The notes beneath the pieces were generated by a model that saw nothing but the letters and a program-made list of their open reading frames with translations, was not told the DNA's origin and searched no databases. From an uncultured Flavobacteriaceae bacterium (GTDB lineage Bacteria > Bacteroidota > Bacteroidia > Flavobacteriales > Flavobacteriaceae), in assembly GCA_947503005.1 (NCBI GenBank), contig CANNCA010000011.1, positions 1-32,956 of the forward strand: 32,956 nt of DNA. Reading direction: 5' to 3'. The position numbers and the translations under genes are program-made. Numbering within the stretch: the stretch's first letter is position 1; every line of letters starts with the position of its first letter. This document shows positions 1 through 10,652 of the stretch, one piece after another.

Positions 1-1509
1 CGGGGGAAGGGCCTCCGCAGTGGCGCCCTCGCAATAGAGCGTCGTAAAACTGAAGGTAGGGGTCACCGTTTCGGTAATAGTTACAACAAAACTTTCTTCA
101 TCATTACAATTCGGATCAGCGCTAAATTGATCGTAAATCCAAACTGTTTGTGTACTGGTAATTGGATCCAAGATCGGTGATCCGCCGTTTGCTTGACTAT
201 CATCGTAATAGGCCTCATTTCCACTTAGATTTGTTCCCATGATAATAGGAAGATCATAGCTGCCACAGGCCGTTTGATCTCCGGGATTCGTAATTTCCGG
301 AAGAATACAAGAAAGCCTATTTGTCACAGCGCCCATTATAGCGGCAGTAGGATCGACGGTAATGTCTCCTTGATTATTTACACCACCAATATTGGTGATG
401 CCATCTCCCCAGGTTACAAATTCATATCCACCTGGAAGTGAGGTTTCGAATATTTCATAACTTCCTTCAACTCGGGTGAATACTACCTGGCCCGTATTGT
501 CCGTAATGAGCGTCTCACAAGATGCATCACCAGGCAGTGTTCCATTATCACAAAGAGTTATGGAATAGCCCGCAAGTAGTGGGTCAGTATCAACTCCGCC
601 AACAAGGTCCACAATGCCATCTCCATCCGTATCTACCTTCTTTGAAATTGGCCCTACTTGGACTTCAATATCTCCTGGTTTAGCGTTAACCGTTTTATTT
701 CCAGTGACTTGAACAAGCTTTGTTTGAAATGTTCCAACCGGCCATGCCGCTAATCCTTGTCCCATGGGTACTACATCACCGTATTCTGTGATCGCCCCTT
801 CTTTGGCCAGTTCGGCACCAAAATATATGTAATACATCCCAGGTGTGCTGGGCGTAGTGAGTTCGATCTCATAGGCAAGTTGATTATTACCCGTAACCAT
901 TGCACCAGCATCGGCTCCAACTCCTTGCATAAGTGGGAACACATTAAGAATAACGCCATCTCCATCTATGGAAGCGCCTCCGGCACTACTATTTATTGGA
1001 CCACCACGCAGGGTCGGTGTAAAGGTTGTATTATATGGTTGAAGATCTATATAGGCATAAGGCCCCACTCCCGGACCGACCGTATTACTGGATTGGTCAT
1101 AATCAAAACTGACAGTGAACTCATAGTTCATACTAACTTCCGAGGCATCTATATCAATTTCGACTGAAAACGCTGCAATATCTCCTTCAGCTATATGTGA
1201 ATAATTTCCGGGTACCCAACCGATTACTGCAGGGTTAGGGTCCCAGGCCTGGTAATTGTTGGTAACAATTCCACCCAAATCGGGATAATCGGTACCAGCA
1301 AAATTCAATGAGCTAGATTCATTTTTACTATTTTCCGGACTGCTAATCTTTCCTTTAATCGGATCAATAACAACCGGAGTTATACTATTTGTTTCAAAAT
1401 TCAAATCATTGAATCCTGAGACATGTTCAGTAGCCTCCAGTGGCGTTGAGTTTAACGGAATTAACAGTAAAAAAAATAAAAAGGAAAAAATGTGTAGCGA
1501 AATCCTCAT
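1..1509 (-). CDS. Secreted adhesin-like protein, N-terminal 503 residues (gene runs off the left edge)
   Basis: The reading frame is open from an ATG at 1509 down to base 1 with no stop, so the 3' end lies outside the window. The first ~26 residues are a typical signal peptide (MRISLH, then an F/L-rich core). Residues ~30-285 are a beta-rich region I do not recognise. Residues ~288-365 contain VDTDGDGIVDL and a GYSITLCDNG...GSYEIFETSLPGGYEF stretch that resembles SdrD/Cna-B-like prealbumin-fold repeats. Residues ~375-503 resemble the Ig-like repeats of large flavobacterial surface proteins (LSGNEAYYDD, QTVWIYDQ, then YCEGATAEALP). Such proteins are usually very long and end in a type IX secretion C-terminal domain; that end is not visible here. 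A role in adhesion or gliding is inferred from architecture only. The frame is reliable; the exact function is not. Confidence 0.8.
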   Translation of the reverse strand, partial: MRISLHIFSFLFFLLLIPLNSTPLEATEHVSGFNDLNFETNSITPVVIDPIKGKISSPENSKNESSSLNFAGTDYPDLGGIVTNNYQAWDPNPAVIGWVPGNYSHIAEGDIAAFSVEIDIDASEVSMNYEFTVSFDYDQSSNTVGPGVGPYAYIDLQPYNTTFTPTLRGGPINSSAGGASIDGDGVILNVFPLMQGVGADAGAMVTGNNQLAYEIELTTPSTPGMYYIYFGAELAKEGAITEYGDVVPMGQGLAAWPVGTFQTKLVQVTGNKTVNAKPGDIEVQVGPISKKVDTDGDGIVDLVGGVDTDPLLAGYSITLCDNGTLPGDASCETLITDNTGQVVFTRVEGSYEIFETSLPGGYEFVTWGDGITNIGGVNNQGDITVDPTAAIMGAVTNRLSCILPEITNPGDQTACGSYDLPIIMGTNLSGNEAYYDDSQANGGSPILDPITSTQTVWIYDQFSADPNCNDEESFVVTITETVTPTFSFTTLYCEGATAEALPP

Positions 1510-1816
1510 GATAAAGGTTTAAGGTTATTAAAACTTTACCATAACAAATAAATAGATTCTTCGAATCAGTAAGATTGTGGGCATCTTATGAATCAACTAC
1601 CAATAAAAAAGCGTGTAATTAAACAGTGAATTAGAAACACTTATGATATAAGGGGAAAGTACTGTTAGTGTAAAAATCTAAATCATAAAAAGCGAGTTTG
1701 TTATATTTACAACTTTAATTAATGGTTCTGTGATACATAAAGTTCTTAATATTCTGTTAATAACGTATTAACATTGAACTTATTATCGATGAAATGCACA
1801 AAATTTGGTTGAATTG

Positions 1817-1846
1817 AAAAAACCCCTACAGGAATAGGGGTTTTTT
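1817..1846 (-). terminator. Intrinsic terminator downstream of yidC
   Basis: Bases 1817-1828 pair perfectly with 1835-1846 (AAAAAACCCCTA / TAGGGGTTTTTT) around a 6-nt loop. It lies 25 bp past the yidC stop and has a T run in either direction, so it may be bidirectional. The rest of the 361-bp gap 1510-1870 is AT-rich leader sequence of the adhesin-like gene; I could not assign a clear promoter box in it. Confidence 0.85.
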
Positions 1847-1870
1847 GATTAATTGTAGGTAAAGAAAAGT

Positions 1871-3736
1871 CTATCGCTTCCCTGATTTTTTCTGCTCCTC
1901 GGCCTGCTCCATCATTTCGCGCATCTTACGTTGAAACTTGTTTTCCTTCTTTGGTTTCTTTTTATTCTCCTGAATCTGGGCATGTATCTTGTCATTGTCG
2001 AGAATAAAATTCTTGATGACCAACATAATTCCTATGGTAATCAAGTTAGATATGAAATAGTACAAACTCAATCCACTCGCATAGTTGTTGAAGAATACCA
2101 ACATGAAAAACGGCATCAGGTACATGATAAACTTCATGTTTGGCATACCAGGTTGTTGTGGCATATTCTGACCTGTTGTCATCATCATATAGAAGAAAAT
2201 GGCAACGGAGGCCAAGATGGGGAAAAGACTGATATGATCACCGTAGAACGGTATTGAAAATCCTTCCGGGAATTGATAAATCGTATCAAATGAAGAAAGG
2301 TCATCGGCCCATAAAAATGATTTTTGACGCAATGCAAATGAGGTCGGGAAGAACATGAACAGCGCATAGAAAATAGGCATCTGTATAAATGCAGGTATAC
2401 AACCACTCATGGGGTTCACTCCTGCTTTACTATTAAGTTTCATAGTCTCCTGCTGCTTTTTCATAGCATTGTCCTTATACTTCTCGGCTATTTCAGCGAT
2501 TTCCGGTTTCAACACCTTCATTTTTGCCTGAGACAGGTAAGACTTGTAGGTAGCTGGAGACATTGCCAAACGTACTACAATGGTCATAATGATAATGGCT
2601 ACTCCGTAAGGGAAAATTCCACTCAAAAAAGTGTAGAAGGGCGTAAAGACATAGCGGTTGATCCATCCGAAAATCCCCCATCCGAAGGGAATGGAATCTT
2701 CCAACCCCAGCTCTTCATATTTAGCCAATACGGCCACATCGGTTGGGCCATAGTACCAGTGCATGTTCTTTGACAACTCACCACCCGCAAACTGCAACGG
2801 AACTACAGAGGTATACTCCTTAGTAAAACCTGCACTTCTACTTTCTTCTTCGACCAAGTTTACGGAGGTTAGGTCCGCTTTTTCAAATTCTTCCTTTGTT
2901 GCCAATATTGAACTGAAAAAGTGCTGCCGATACGACAACCATTTGACATCAACTTCGGTTTCATCATCGTCACTACCTTCAGACAACTTACTTATTTTAC
3001 CATCTTCATGGGAGTAGGTCAAACGGGTATACCGGTTCTCATAAGTGATACTTTTATTGTGACGAATTCCTTTTAGTTTCCATTCCATCTGTACAGGTTG
3101 GCTAGTATTGAAAACGCCGTTCAATCCTTGAGAACGTATGGTGAAATCCACGAGGTAATCATCAGGTTTCATTTCATAGCGATACTCCAGATACTTGTCA
3201 GCAGCTACTTTGGCCTTCATGGAAAGTACTTGATTGTCTCCACTTTTAGACAATGTGGGCTCAAAATAAAGGTCTTTGGTATTCAGCACCCTATTATCGG
3301 AGGTCGAGAAATTCAAGCCGAATTGCGCATTACCGTCTTTGACCAAATAAATCGGAATTGAGTCATAGGCCTTAAACGTCTTCATTTTGGCCTCGACAAT
3401 CTGCCCTCCTTTGTTGCTAATCTCAAGATATACCAAATCGTTCTCCAATTTGGTAGTACCTTCAGATGGTTGGGTAAAACCAAACGCACCTATAGTGCTT
3501 TTGTAGTTTGCCACTGCAGTGGAATCTTGAAGGCTCACTGCAGGTGTCACCGCAACCGTATTTTCTTCAACTTGATTTTCGGGTGCTTTCTGTTCGGCTT
3601 CCACTTGCTCTTGTTGTGCCTTTTGGGCCTCCAGCTCTTCGGGGGTTGGCCTGTTTTGGTAAAACATGTAAATGAGTATACCGAAGATGAGCACAAAACC
3701 GATTATGGAATTGATATCCAATTTCTTTTCTTCCAT
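1871..3736 (-). CDS. yidC: Membrane protein insertase YidC
   Basis: 621 aa, inner-membrane insertase/foldase that inserts and folds membrane proteins with or without SecYEG. It has an N-terminal transmembrane anchor (~9-26), then a ~320-residue periplasmic domain as in Gram-negative YidC. The conserved C-terminal 60KD_IMP core starts near GWINRYVFTPFYTFLSGIFP and carries VVRLAMSP (the arginine of the hydrophilic groove) and further membrane spans. The tail is very basic (KKKPKKENKFQRK), suited to ribosome contact. ATG at 3736. It follows pyrG on the same strand with an 81-bp gap and is closed by the hairpin at 1817-1846, so co-transcription with pyrG is likely. Confidence 0.97.
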   Translation of the reverse strand: MEEKKLDINSIIGFVLIFGILIYMFYQNRPTPEELEAQKAQQEQVEAEQKAPENQVEENTVAVTPAVSLQDSTAVANYKSTIGAFGFTQPSEGTTKLENDLVYLEISNKGGQIVEAKMKTFKAYDSIPIYLVKDGNAQFGLNFSTSDNRVLNTKDLYFEPTLSKSGDNQVLSMKAKVAADKYLEYRYEMKPDDYLVDFTIRSQGLNGVFNTSQPVQMEWKLKGIRHNKSITYENRYTRLTYSHEDGKISKLSEGSDDDETEVDVKWLSYRQHFFSSILATKEEFEKADLTSVNLVEEESRSAGFTKEYTSVVPLQFAGGELSKNMHWYYGPTDVAVLAKYEELGLEDSIPFGWGIFGWINRYVFTPFYTFLSGIFPYGVAIIIMTIVVRLAMSPATYKSYLSQAKMKVLKPEIAEIAEKYKDNAMKKQQETMKLNSKAGVNPMSGCIPAFIQMPIFYALFMFFPTSFALRQKSFLWADDLSSFDTIYQFPEGFSIPFYGDHISLFPILASVAIFFYMMMTTGQNMPQQPGMPNMKFIMYLMPFFMLVFFNNYASGLSLYYFISNLITIGIMLVIKNFILDNDKIHAQIQENKKKPKKENKFQRKMREMMEQAEEQKKSGKR

Positions 3737-3817
3737 CTATATAAGGATAATTTGGTAACGTTTGATTTTTTGCTGATAACGCATCAGCATCCGCAAATAT
3801 ATGTCCAATTGTGCTTT

Positions 3818-5470
<1,653 letters not shown>

Positions 5471-5480
5471 TTACGGGATT

Positions 5481-5488
5481 CAAAGATA
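5481..5488 (-). promoter_or_regulatory. Putative -7 box (TATCTTTG) of the pyrG promoter
   Basis: Read on the minus strand, 5488-5481 is TATCTTTG, an exact match to the Bacteroidota -7 consensus TAnnTTTG, 25 bp before the pyrG start. A clear TTTG at -33 is not visible. The element lies between the DUF3820 gene and pyrG, so pyrG can be transcribed independently of it. Confidence 0.5.
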
Positions 5489-5505
5489 CAAATCCCCAAA
5501 GGAAA

Positions 5506-5748
5506 TCAGTACTTCTTGGGTGGAAAATCTTTTTGCATCCTGCGTATCAGGGCTTCTAGGCCGTTAACTTTTATTTCGTGCATCGATTTTAACAGCATAC
5601 CGAGTTTTCCATCAGGAAAACCTTTTCGATTGAACCAGACCAAGTAGGGTTCAGGCAAATCGACCAAATAACGCCCCTTAAATTTTCCGAAAGGCATTTT
5701 ATAATGGGCCAATTCTATTAATTTTTCTTTATCGGGGGATACGTTCAT
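5506..5748 (-). CDS. DUF3820 family small protein
   Basis: 80 aa. The sequence YKMPFGKFKGRYLVDLPEPY followed by LVWFNRKGFP matches the DUF3820 family (small cytoplasmic proteins once described as putative quorum-sensing-regulated virulence factors, mechanism unknown). The MPFGKxKG core and the WF..KGFP motif are the recognisable parts, and the length is normal for the family. It sits 50 bp upstream of pyrG on the same strand and diverges from the isomerase-like gene at 5798. The molecular role is unknown. Confidence 0.85.
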   Translation of the reverse strand: MNVSPDKEKLIELAHYKMPFGKFKGRYLVDLPEPYLVWFNRKGFPDGKLGMLLKSMHEIKVNGLEALIRRMQKDFPPKKY

Positions 5749-5767
5749 TTTTTAAAGCTAAAAAATA

Positions 5768-5775
5768 TATCTTTA
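5768..5775 (+). promoter_or_regulatory. Putative -7 box (TATCTTTA) for the isomerase-like gene
   Basis: TATCTTTA differs by one base from the TAnnTTTG consensus and lies 22 bp before the ATG at 5798, in the short divergent gap with DUF3820. The same octamer occurs before the genes at 16288 and 20985, which supports it as a recurrent promoter element here. Confidence 0.4.
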
Positions 5776-5797
5776 GGAAGCTTAAATAATAACCGAA

Positions 5798-6670
5798 ATG
5801 GAAAGACGAAAATTCATAGGAACATCGGCCGCGGCAACAGTAGGCCTAATTGCAGGCAAAACCAATGCAGCAACTCCAAGTGCAAAAGAAAATGAAATGA
5901 CCGAACTTAAAGGAAATATCAATCATAGTGCCTGCCGTTGGTGTTATAACAAAATTCCAATGGAAGAATTTCTTAAGAATTTAAACGACCTTGGGGTCAA
6001 GGCGATGGACCTGACCGGACCCGAAGATTGGCCGTTAATGAAAAAATACGATATTCACGCCTCAATGTGTTGGGGCGCCGGCAAAGGCATTCTAGAAGGG
6101 TGGAACGACCCGAAATTGCATGAAGAATTGATAGCAGATTATAATAAGGTAATTCCCTTAGTCGCAGAAGCAGGTTATACCAATCTCATTTGTTTCAGCG
6201 GAAATCGTAACGGTATGGATGATGCCGAAGGTTTGAAAAACTGTGCCGAGGGTCTGAAAAAAATAATGCCCACCGCGGAAAAACATGGCGTCATTATTCA
6301 AATGGAGCTGCTAAACTCAAAAGTTGACCATAAAGATTATATGTGTGATAAAAGTGCTTGGGGAGTAGAATTATGCAAGGCCATTGGTTCGGACAACTTT
6401 AAACTTCTATATGATATTTACCATATGCAGATTATGGAAGGTGATGTGATTCGAAATATTCAAGATTATCATGAGTATTTTGGTCATTATCATACGGGTG
6501 GTAATCCAGGGCGGCATGAAATCAACGAAACACAAGAATTGTATTACCCGGCTATTATGAAGGCAATTGTTGAAACCGGATTTAAGGGTTACGTGGCCCA
6601 AGAATTCATTCCAACATGGGATGACCCAATTGCGGCCTTAAAAGAAGGGATTACCATTTGTGATGTGTAA
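5798..6670 (+). CDS. Tat-exported hydroxypyruvate isomerase-like TIM-barrel protein
   Basis: 290 aa. It begins MERRKFIGTSAAATVG, a twin-arginine signal, so a folded, probably metal-bound enzyme would be exported to the periplasm. The mature part is a xylose-isomerase-like TIM barrel of the hydroxypyruvate isomerase (Hyi) group. Likely metal ligands are Glu170 (IIQMELLNSK), Asp206 (LYDIYHMQ), His232 (HYHTGG) and Glu269 (VAQEFIP); their spacing fits the E-D-Q/H-E set of Hyi. TGGNPGRHEI is characteristic of the group. The true substrate is open: Tat-exported Bacteroidota members are often annotated only as sugar isomerase/epimerase. A TATCTTTA box lies 22 bp upstream, and a small lipoprotein gene follows 25 bp downstream. 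Confidence 0.85.
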   Translation: MERRKFIGTSAAATVGLIAGKTNAATPSAKENEMTELKGNINHSACRWCYNKIPMEEFLKNLNDLGVKAMDLTGPEDWPLMKKYDIHASMCWGAGKGILEGWNDPKLHEELIADYNKVIPLVAEAGYTNLICFSGNRNGMDDAEGLKNCAEGLKKIMPTAEKHGVIIQMELLNSKVDHKDYMCDKSAWGVELCKAIGSDNFKLLYDIYHMQIMEGDVIRNIQDYHEYFGHYHTGGNPGRHEINETQELYYPAIMKAIVETGFKGYVAQEFIPTWDDPIAALKEGITICDV

Positions 6671-6695
6671 TTATGCATGAACCTAAATAACTCTA

Positions 6696-6968
6696 ATGCC
6701 TAAAAAACTATTGATTTTCATGCTTGCCTTTGTAAGTATATCACTACTCACAAATTGTGTAAAGGGTGCTAAAGACCTCATAGAAGATATCGACCAACGG
6801 ACGCGATGTGTGGAACTTTTATCCGAATTCACGACAGAAGGAGGTGATAAAAGTTGCGCACAACAAACCGCCGATATTGACAAAATTCTAAGAGACTGTG
6901 GTCCGTTTTTAACGCAAGACCAAAAAGATGAATTGAATTTCGCAAAGGAAAACTGTGAGGACAATTAG
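6696..6968 (+). CDS. Small cysteine-containing lipoprotein, function unknown
   Basis: 90 aa. The N-terminus MPKKLLIFMLAFVSISLLTNC looks like a lipoprotein signal peptide with the lipid cysteine at position 21, although the -1 residue (Asn) is not the commonest. The mature ~69 residues hold four further cysteines (TRCVEL, KSCAQQ, RDCGPF, ENCEDN) and are acidic and probably helical. I recognise no family. It starts 25 bp after the isomerase-like gene and ends 36 bp before an outer-membrane protein gene, all on the plus strand. The even cysteine count in the mature chain suggests disulfides, an inference only. Confidence 0.7.
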   Translation: MPKKLLIFMLAFVSISLLTNCVKGAKDLIEDIDQRTRCVELLSEFTTEGGDKSCAQQTADIDKILRDCGPFLTQDQKDELNFAKENCEDN

Positions 6969-7004
6969 AAGACTTTTTTACCTTTACAAAAAATGTGATA
7001 ACCA

Positions 7005-7538
7005 ATGAAAAGACTTATAAAAACAAGTTTAATACTTTTATCTGCTATTTATGGCCTACAGGCCCAAGAATTTGAATCCGGAACCAATGCCATCAACCTA
7101 GGTATTGGATTAGGAGGAAGTTATGGCACCTTCACAACCTCATCGGTTTCACCGGGATTTAGCGTTAGTTATGAAAGAGGAATTTGGGATATTGGTGGCC
7201 CAGGGGTAATCAGTCTGGGTGGTTTCATTGGAGTAAAGGCCTATCGCTATGAATTTATAGGTTCAAATTCTAAATGGAGCTATACCACGGTTGGTTTTAG
7301 AGGAGCCTATCACTTCAATGGTCTCGAAGTTGAAAATCTTGACGTTTATGGTGGAGCAATGCTTGCCTATAATATTGCTAATTTTTCGGGTGATTCCGTT
7401 GCCTTTAAAGTAGCAAGTACTTTCAGGCCTACTATTTATGTTGGCGGCAGGTGGTACTTCAGTGACACTTTTGGTGTTTTTGCAGAAGCAGGTTACGGTG
7501 TTGCTTTTCTAACCGTAGGAGGCACATTTAGATTTTGA
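7005..7538 (+). CDS. Outer-membrane beta-barrel family protein
   Basis: 177 aa. Signal peptide MKRLIKTSLILLSAIYGLQAQ, then alternating hydrophobic/polar strands rich in Gly and aromatics, ending ...TVGGTFRF with the C-terminal phenylalanine typical of barrels inserted by BamA. The length fits a small eight-stranded OmpX/OmpA-like barrel. No peptidoglycan-binding domain follows. A TACCTTTA box at 6979-6986, 18 bp before the start, could serve as its own promoter. The gene converges with the DUF922 gene and no clear terminator hairpin lies in the 31-bp gap. Function beyond an outer-membrane location is unknown. Confidence 0.75.
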   Translation: MKRLIKTSLILLSAIYGLQAQEFESGTNAINLGIGLGGSYGTFTTSSVSPGFSVSYERGIWDIGGPGVISLGGFIGVKAYRYEFIGSNSKWSYTTVGFRGAYHFNGLEVENLDVYGGAMLAYNIANFSGDSVAFKVASTFRPTIYVGGRWYFSDTFGVFAEAGYGVAFLTVGGTFRF

Positions 7539-7569
7539 ATTTGATTGTGTTCACGCTCCTAAAACGTTC

Positions 7570-8100
7570 CTAGTTAAGCCCTAGTGCGGCCCCTATTTTT
7601 TTGTTCCAAATAATCTGCTTCTGTACATTCCGAGAGAAGTTGGTGTCTTCGTCGTATTGATTCTGAAAATCGTTTAGGGCCTTATTATTCTTATTATAAA
7701 TAGTCTTGATTTTTGATTTTACATTTTCCGGAGTAAAATGGGCTTCAGAAAGTTCTTTGCGAAGTTTTCTTGCGAACAATTCTGAAATATCGAAGTGCAA
7801 CTGTTCATGACTTAAGACAATATCATCGGACAATGTGGGTTTGTACCATGATTTTCGGGGATAAAAATGGGTGCTAATCTTAAAATCAACTTTGAAGGTT
7901 TTTCTCGTACCCGAGCTTGAAAATTGATACGAAATTCCACTTGCTGTGGTCGCTGCCACCCTATCGCTTACAGGTGGTTCTCCTTTAAAATCTTTCCAAC
8001 TCAGTCTTTTTTCGCTCCAACGGATGGTTTCGTAATCTTGTGCAGGACAAAAGCCCGTCCACAAAAAAAATAAGACCAAAATAACTTTTACAGCAACCAA
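7570..8100 (-). CDS. DUF922 secreted putative zinc protease
   Basis: 176 aa. Signal peptide MVAVKVILVLFFLWTGFCPAQ, then a domain of the DUF922 type with the zinc motif HEQLH (HExxH) in VLSHEQLHFDISELFA. The family is predicted to be metal-dependent proteases; no substrate is known. No in-frame ATG fits: the frame upstream closes at a stop, so the start is read as TTG at 8100, which overlaps the end of the osmC-type gene by 13 bp and gives a good signal peptide. It is the last gene of the guaA-LysM-OsmC-DUF922 run. Confidence 0.8.
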   Translation of the reverse strand: MVAVKVILVLFFLWTGFCPAQDYETIRWSEKRLSWKDFKGEPPVSDRVAATTASGISYQFSSSGTRKTFKVDFKISTHFYPRKSWYKPTLSDDIVLSHEQLHFDISELFARKLRKELSEAHFTPENVKSKIKTIYNKNNKALNDFQNQYDEDTNFSRNVQKQIIWNKKIGAALGLN

Positions 8101-8492
8101 TTGAATGTGATTGCTTTTTCGATATCTGGATGTAAACTATAAAGAACAGGACACGTATTGGCCGTGTGAGTCAGAATCTTTCGGTGTTTTTCAGAAACAT
8201 CGGAAGGAAGATTCAAGTCAATTTCTATTTTGGAAATACGTCTTGGATCCGCAGACATGTGTTTGATCACTTCAGCAGTTGAATTCGAAAGATCAACGTC
8301 TAGGCCTTCCGCTTTCATTCCCATCATGGTCAGCATACAACTGGCCAAACCGGTTGCAACCGTATCCGTTGGTGAAAATGCCTCTCCTTTTCCATTATTG
8401 TCAATTGGGGCATCCGTCAAAAAAACATCTCCCGAACGTAAGTGCTCGCAGCTGGTTCGCAGTCCCCCCTGATAGGTTACTTTTGAAGTCAT
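8088..8492 (-). CDS. OsmC family peroxiredoxin-like protein
   Basis: About 134 aa from MTSKVTYQGG. OsmC/Ohr proteins reduce organic or fatty-acid hydroperoxides with two cysteines. Here they are in ATGLASCMLTMMGMKA and ANTCPVLYSLHP, the expected positions. An ATG at 8501 (MINMTSK) would overlap the LysM gene by 8 bp; the ATG at 8492 lies one base after that gene's stop and gives the usual family N-terminus, so I prefer it. It overlaps the DUF922 gene at its 3' end. The tight packing suggests one transcript from guaA onward. Confidence 0.88.
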   Translation of the reverse strand: MTSKVTYQGGLRTSCEHLRSGDVFLTDAPIDNNGKGEAFSPTDTVATGLASCMLTMMGMKAEGLDVDLSNSTAEVIKHMSADPRRISKIEIDLNLPSDVSEKHRKILTHTANTCPVLYSLHPDIEKAITFNWLL

Positions 8493-8493
8493 A

Positions 8494-10650
8494 TTAATCA
8501 TTTAATTCTTTGATGCGCATATCCTCATAAGAAAGAATGTAAGAGGCTTGATTGAAATATCCTGAAGTTAAATCCTTTTCATAAGAAAACTTGTTTCCCG
8601 TGTATTCCGTTTGACCTATTAGTTTAGATACTTCGATCAAGTTATTCTTATAAGCCAATTTAAGTAGTAAATCATACGTCAAATCAAATCCGCGTACGGC
8701 GTAACGGTCGGGCGTATCACCAAATTTTTTGCGATATTTTTTGGCAAAACTGTTGTTCTCAGCTTCACGGTACACCGACGGGAATGTAAAGTTCAGGTTC
8801 GATAAATGGGAGCCGGAAATCACATCACTATCAAATGCATTATTCTTATTAGTCGTGAACATTCGCAATTGTAACTTTTCTTTACTTATTTCAGGGTCTA
8901 ACAGTGCATTTTGAAAGGAATTTAGAATCGAGGTAACGCTTGAAATCAATTTGTAATTGCCCGATTCTACGAAAACCCAATTCTCTTCTTCTTCCGACAA
9001 CAATGCTCCCAGTTTATCACGGACCACACCAATGTTTTTTTCTTCTTCTATAACTTCAGCAATCTTTGCTTCGGGAAACCGTGCCAAAATAGAATCTCGC
9101 GCAACGGTATTTGTACTATCGGCAATAACAACTATATTTTGTGCTTCTTTTACTGATTTCATGTAGTCGAGCATTCTTGTTCGCAATACCTCATCGGGCG
9201 TATAGGAGAAAAAAACATTGCTCATGCTCAAATTCGTATTTGCAGGAATGGGCGCTATAACAGGAACTTGGTATTGAGAAGTTCTTACGGCAACTTCACG
9301 AAGAGAAGCCACATCCAATGGACCAACGATAGCGCTATACTCGGCGAGGTTTTCTTGGAGCAATATCTCGCGCGTCTTGGCCAGATCCAATTGGTTGTCA
9401 AAGGTGCGCACGTCAACCGATATTCCCAGGGAGGCAACAGAATCCAAAGCTACCAACGCACCTGAATACAACCCCAGACTATACTTTAAGCTATTACGAG
9501 ATCCTATGATTTTGCGAACTCCTGACTTATCGTTCAAATCCAACCTGTTCAAACGAAAAGGCAACAAGAACATGATTTTAGGCTTGTTCGCAGGGTTTAT
9601 ACTATCCAACAAATCGATTTTGTCCAAGACCAATGCATTACGTACCTCAAAATCTCCCGTTTGCCCCTTAGGTAATTTGAGCACCATACCCGCTTTCAAA
9701 CCTTCTTTCAAATCGGGGTTCAGGGCCAATAACTCTTTATAGGTAACACCCAGCTTTCGCGTTAAAGAAAATTCGGTCTGTTTTGGCTTTACTTCGTAGA
9801 AGATATAGTTGTCGGTATTTACATCTCCTCCTTCTACCTTCCGTTCAGGAATTCTGATGACCATACCTTCTTTTAAACCACCTCGTTCAGTAATCTCAGG
9901 ATTCAAACGTACAATCTCATCTGATTTTACATTGAACTTTTTCTCCAACTGGTAAAAGTTCATCTTAGGAGGTACCGTGTACGAAATAAATAGCTCCGTC
10001 ACTTGATTTTGCACACTGCTACCTGCTTTCTTTGGCATTTTAAGCTCTTGACCTTCCCCTAAGTAATTTGAATTTTTTGCTAAATCAGGATTCAGCACGA
10101 CCATACTATCAATGGTAATACCATATTTATGGGCAATACTCCATCGAGTTTCCTTTGCGGCTACGGTATAGGTTTCATAATCATCTTCATTAATGGTATT
10201 CTCAGACGGCGCGACTCTTTTATACTTTGGTATACGCAGCACCATTTTCTTTTTCAACTGTGCCGAATACAATTCTCGGTTGTATTTCTTAATCTGATCT
10301 TCGGTAATTTTATAACGCTGTGCAATACCGTATAAGGTTTCCTTTTTCCGCACTTTATGCGAGGTGAAACCAATCGGTTCTTCTTCAACCTTTGTTTCGG
10401 TAGTCGATGTGGTTGCAGCCGCCGCATCAACCGGAATGACCAAAATAGTATTGGCTTGAAGGTCCTGACCTGCTTTAATTTCCTTATTGTAGGTTAGAAT
10501 ATTTGCGGGTGTAACTTTGTACTGCTTCGCGATACTTTCCAGTGTTTCTCCTCTTTTAACGGAGTGCGTCGAAAATTTCTGCGCCGTTGCTTTGCATCCC
10601 ACAAAAACAAACAGAAGCAATACGACTATATTTTTAAAAACTTGATTCAT
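8494..10650 (-). CDS. LysM-repeat protein with periplasmic-binding-protein-like C-terminal domain
   Basis: 718 aa from MNQVFKN (an ATG at 10662 would add MGIT and overlap guaA). The N-terminus ends in VFVGC, a lipoprotein-type or plain signal. Five LysM modules follow, starting near FSTHSVKRGE, FTSHKVRKKE, YETYTVAAKE, ISYTVPPKMN and IFYEVKPKQT, each ending in a hydrophobic-Pro strand such as VIP, RIP, KMP, RIP or KLP. From about residue 355 on (KIMFLLPFRLN...) the chain resembles a type 1 periplasmic-binding/LivJ-like fold (LYSGALVALDSV, AIVGPLDVASL, FFSYTPDEVLR, VRGFDLTYDLL). LysM binds peptidoglycan GlcNAc; the ligand of the second half is unknown. It sits between guaA and osmC with almost no spacing. 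Confidence 0.88.
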   Translation of the reverse strand: MNQVFKNIVVLLLFVFVGCKATAQKFSTHSVKRGETLESIAKQYKVTPANILTYNKEIKAGQDLQANTILVIPVDAAAATTSTTETKVEEEPIGFTSHKVRKKETLYGIAQRYKITEDQIKKYNRELYSAQLKKKMVLRIPKYKRVAPSENTINEDDYETYTVAAKETRWSIAHKYGITIDSMVVLNPDLAKNSNYLGEGQELKMPKKAGSSVQNQVTELFISYTVPPKMNFYQLEKKFNVKSDEIVRLNPEITERGGLKEGMVIRIPERKVEGGDVNTDNYIFYEVKPKQTEFSLTRKLGVTYKELLALNPDLKEGLKAGMVLKLPKGQTGDFEVRNALVLDKIDLLDSINPANKPKIMFLLPFRLNRLDLNDKSGVRKIIGSRNSLKYSLGLYSGALVALDSVASLGISVDVRTFDNQLDLAKTREILLQENLAEYSAIVGPLDVASLREVAVRTSQYQVPVIAPIPANTNLSMSNVFFSYTPDEVLRTRMLDYMKSVKEAQNIVVIADSTNTVARDSILARFPEAKIAEVIEEEKNIGVVRDKLGALLSEEEENWVFVESGNYKLISSVTSILNSFQNALLDPEISKEKLQLRMFTTNKNNAFDSDVISGSHLSNLNFTFPSVYREAENNSFAKKYRKKFGDTPDRYAVRGFDLTYDLLLKLAYKNNLIEVSKLIGQTEYTGNKFSYEKDLTSGYFNQASYILSYEDMRIKELND

Positions 10651-10652
10651 TG

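Noticed and set aside
757-1167. Plus-strand open frame of 136 codons
   Set aside because: It is antisense to the open frame of the adhesin-like gene, has no family resemblance, and the opposite strand reads as a signal peptide plus known repeat types.
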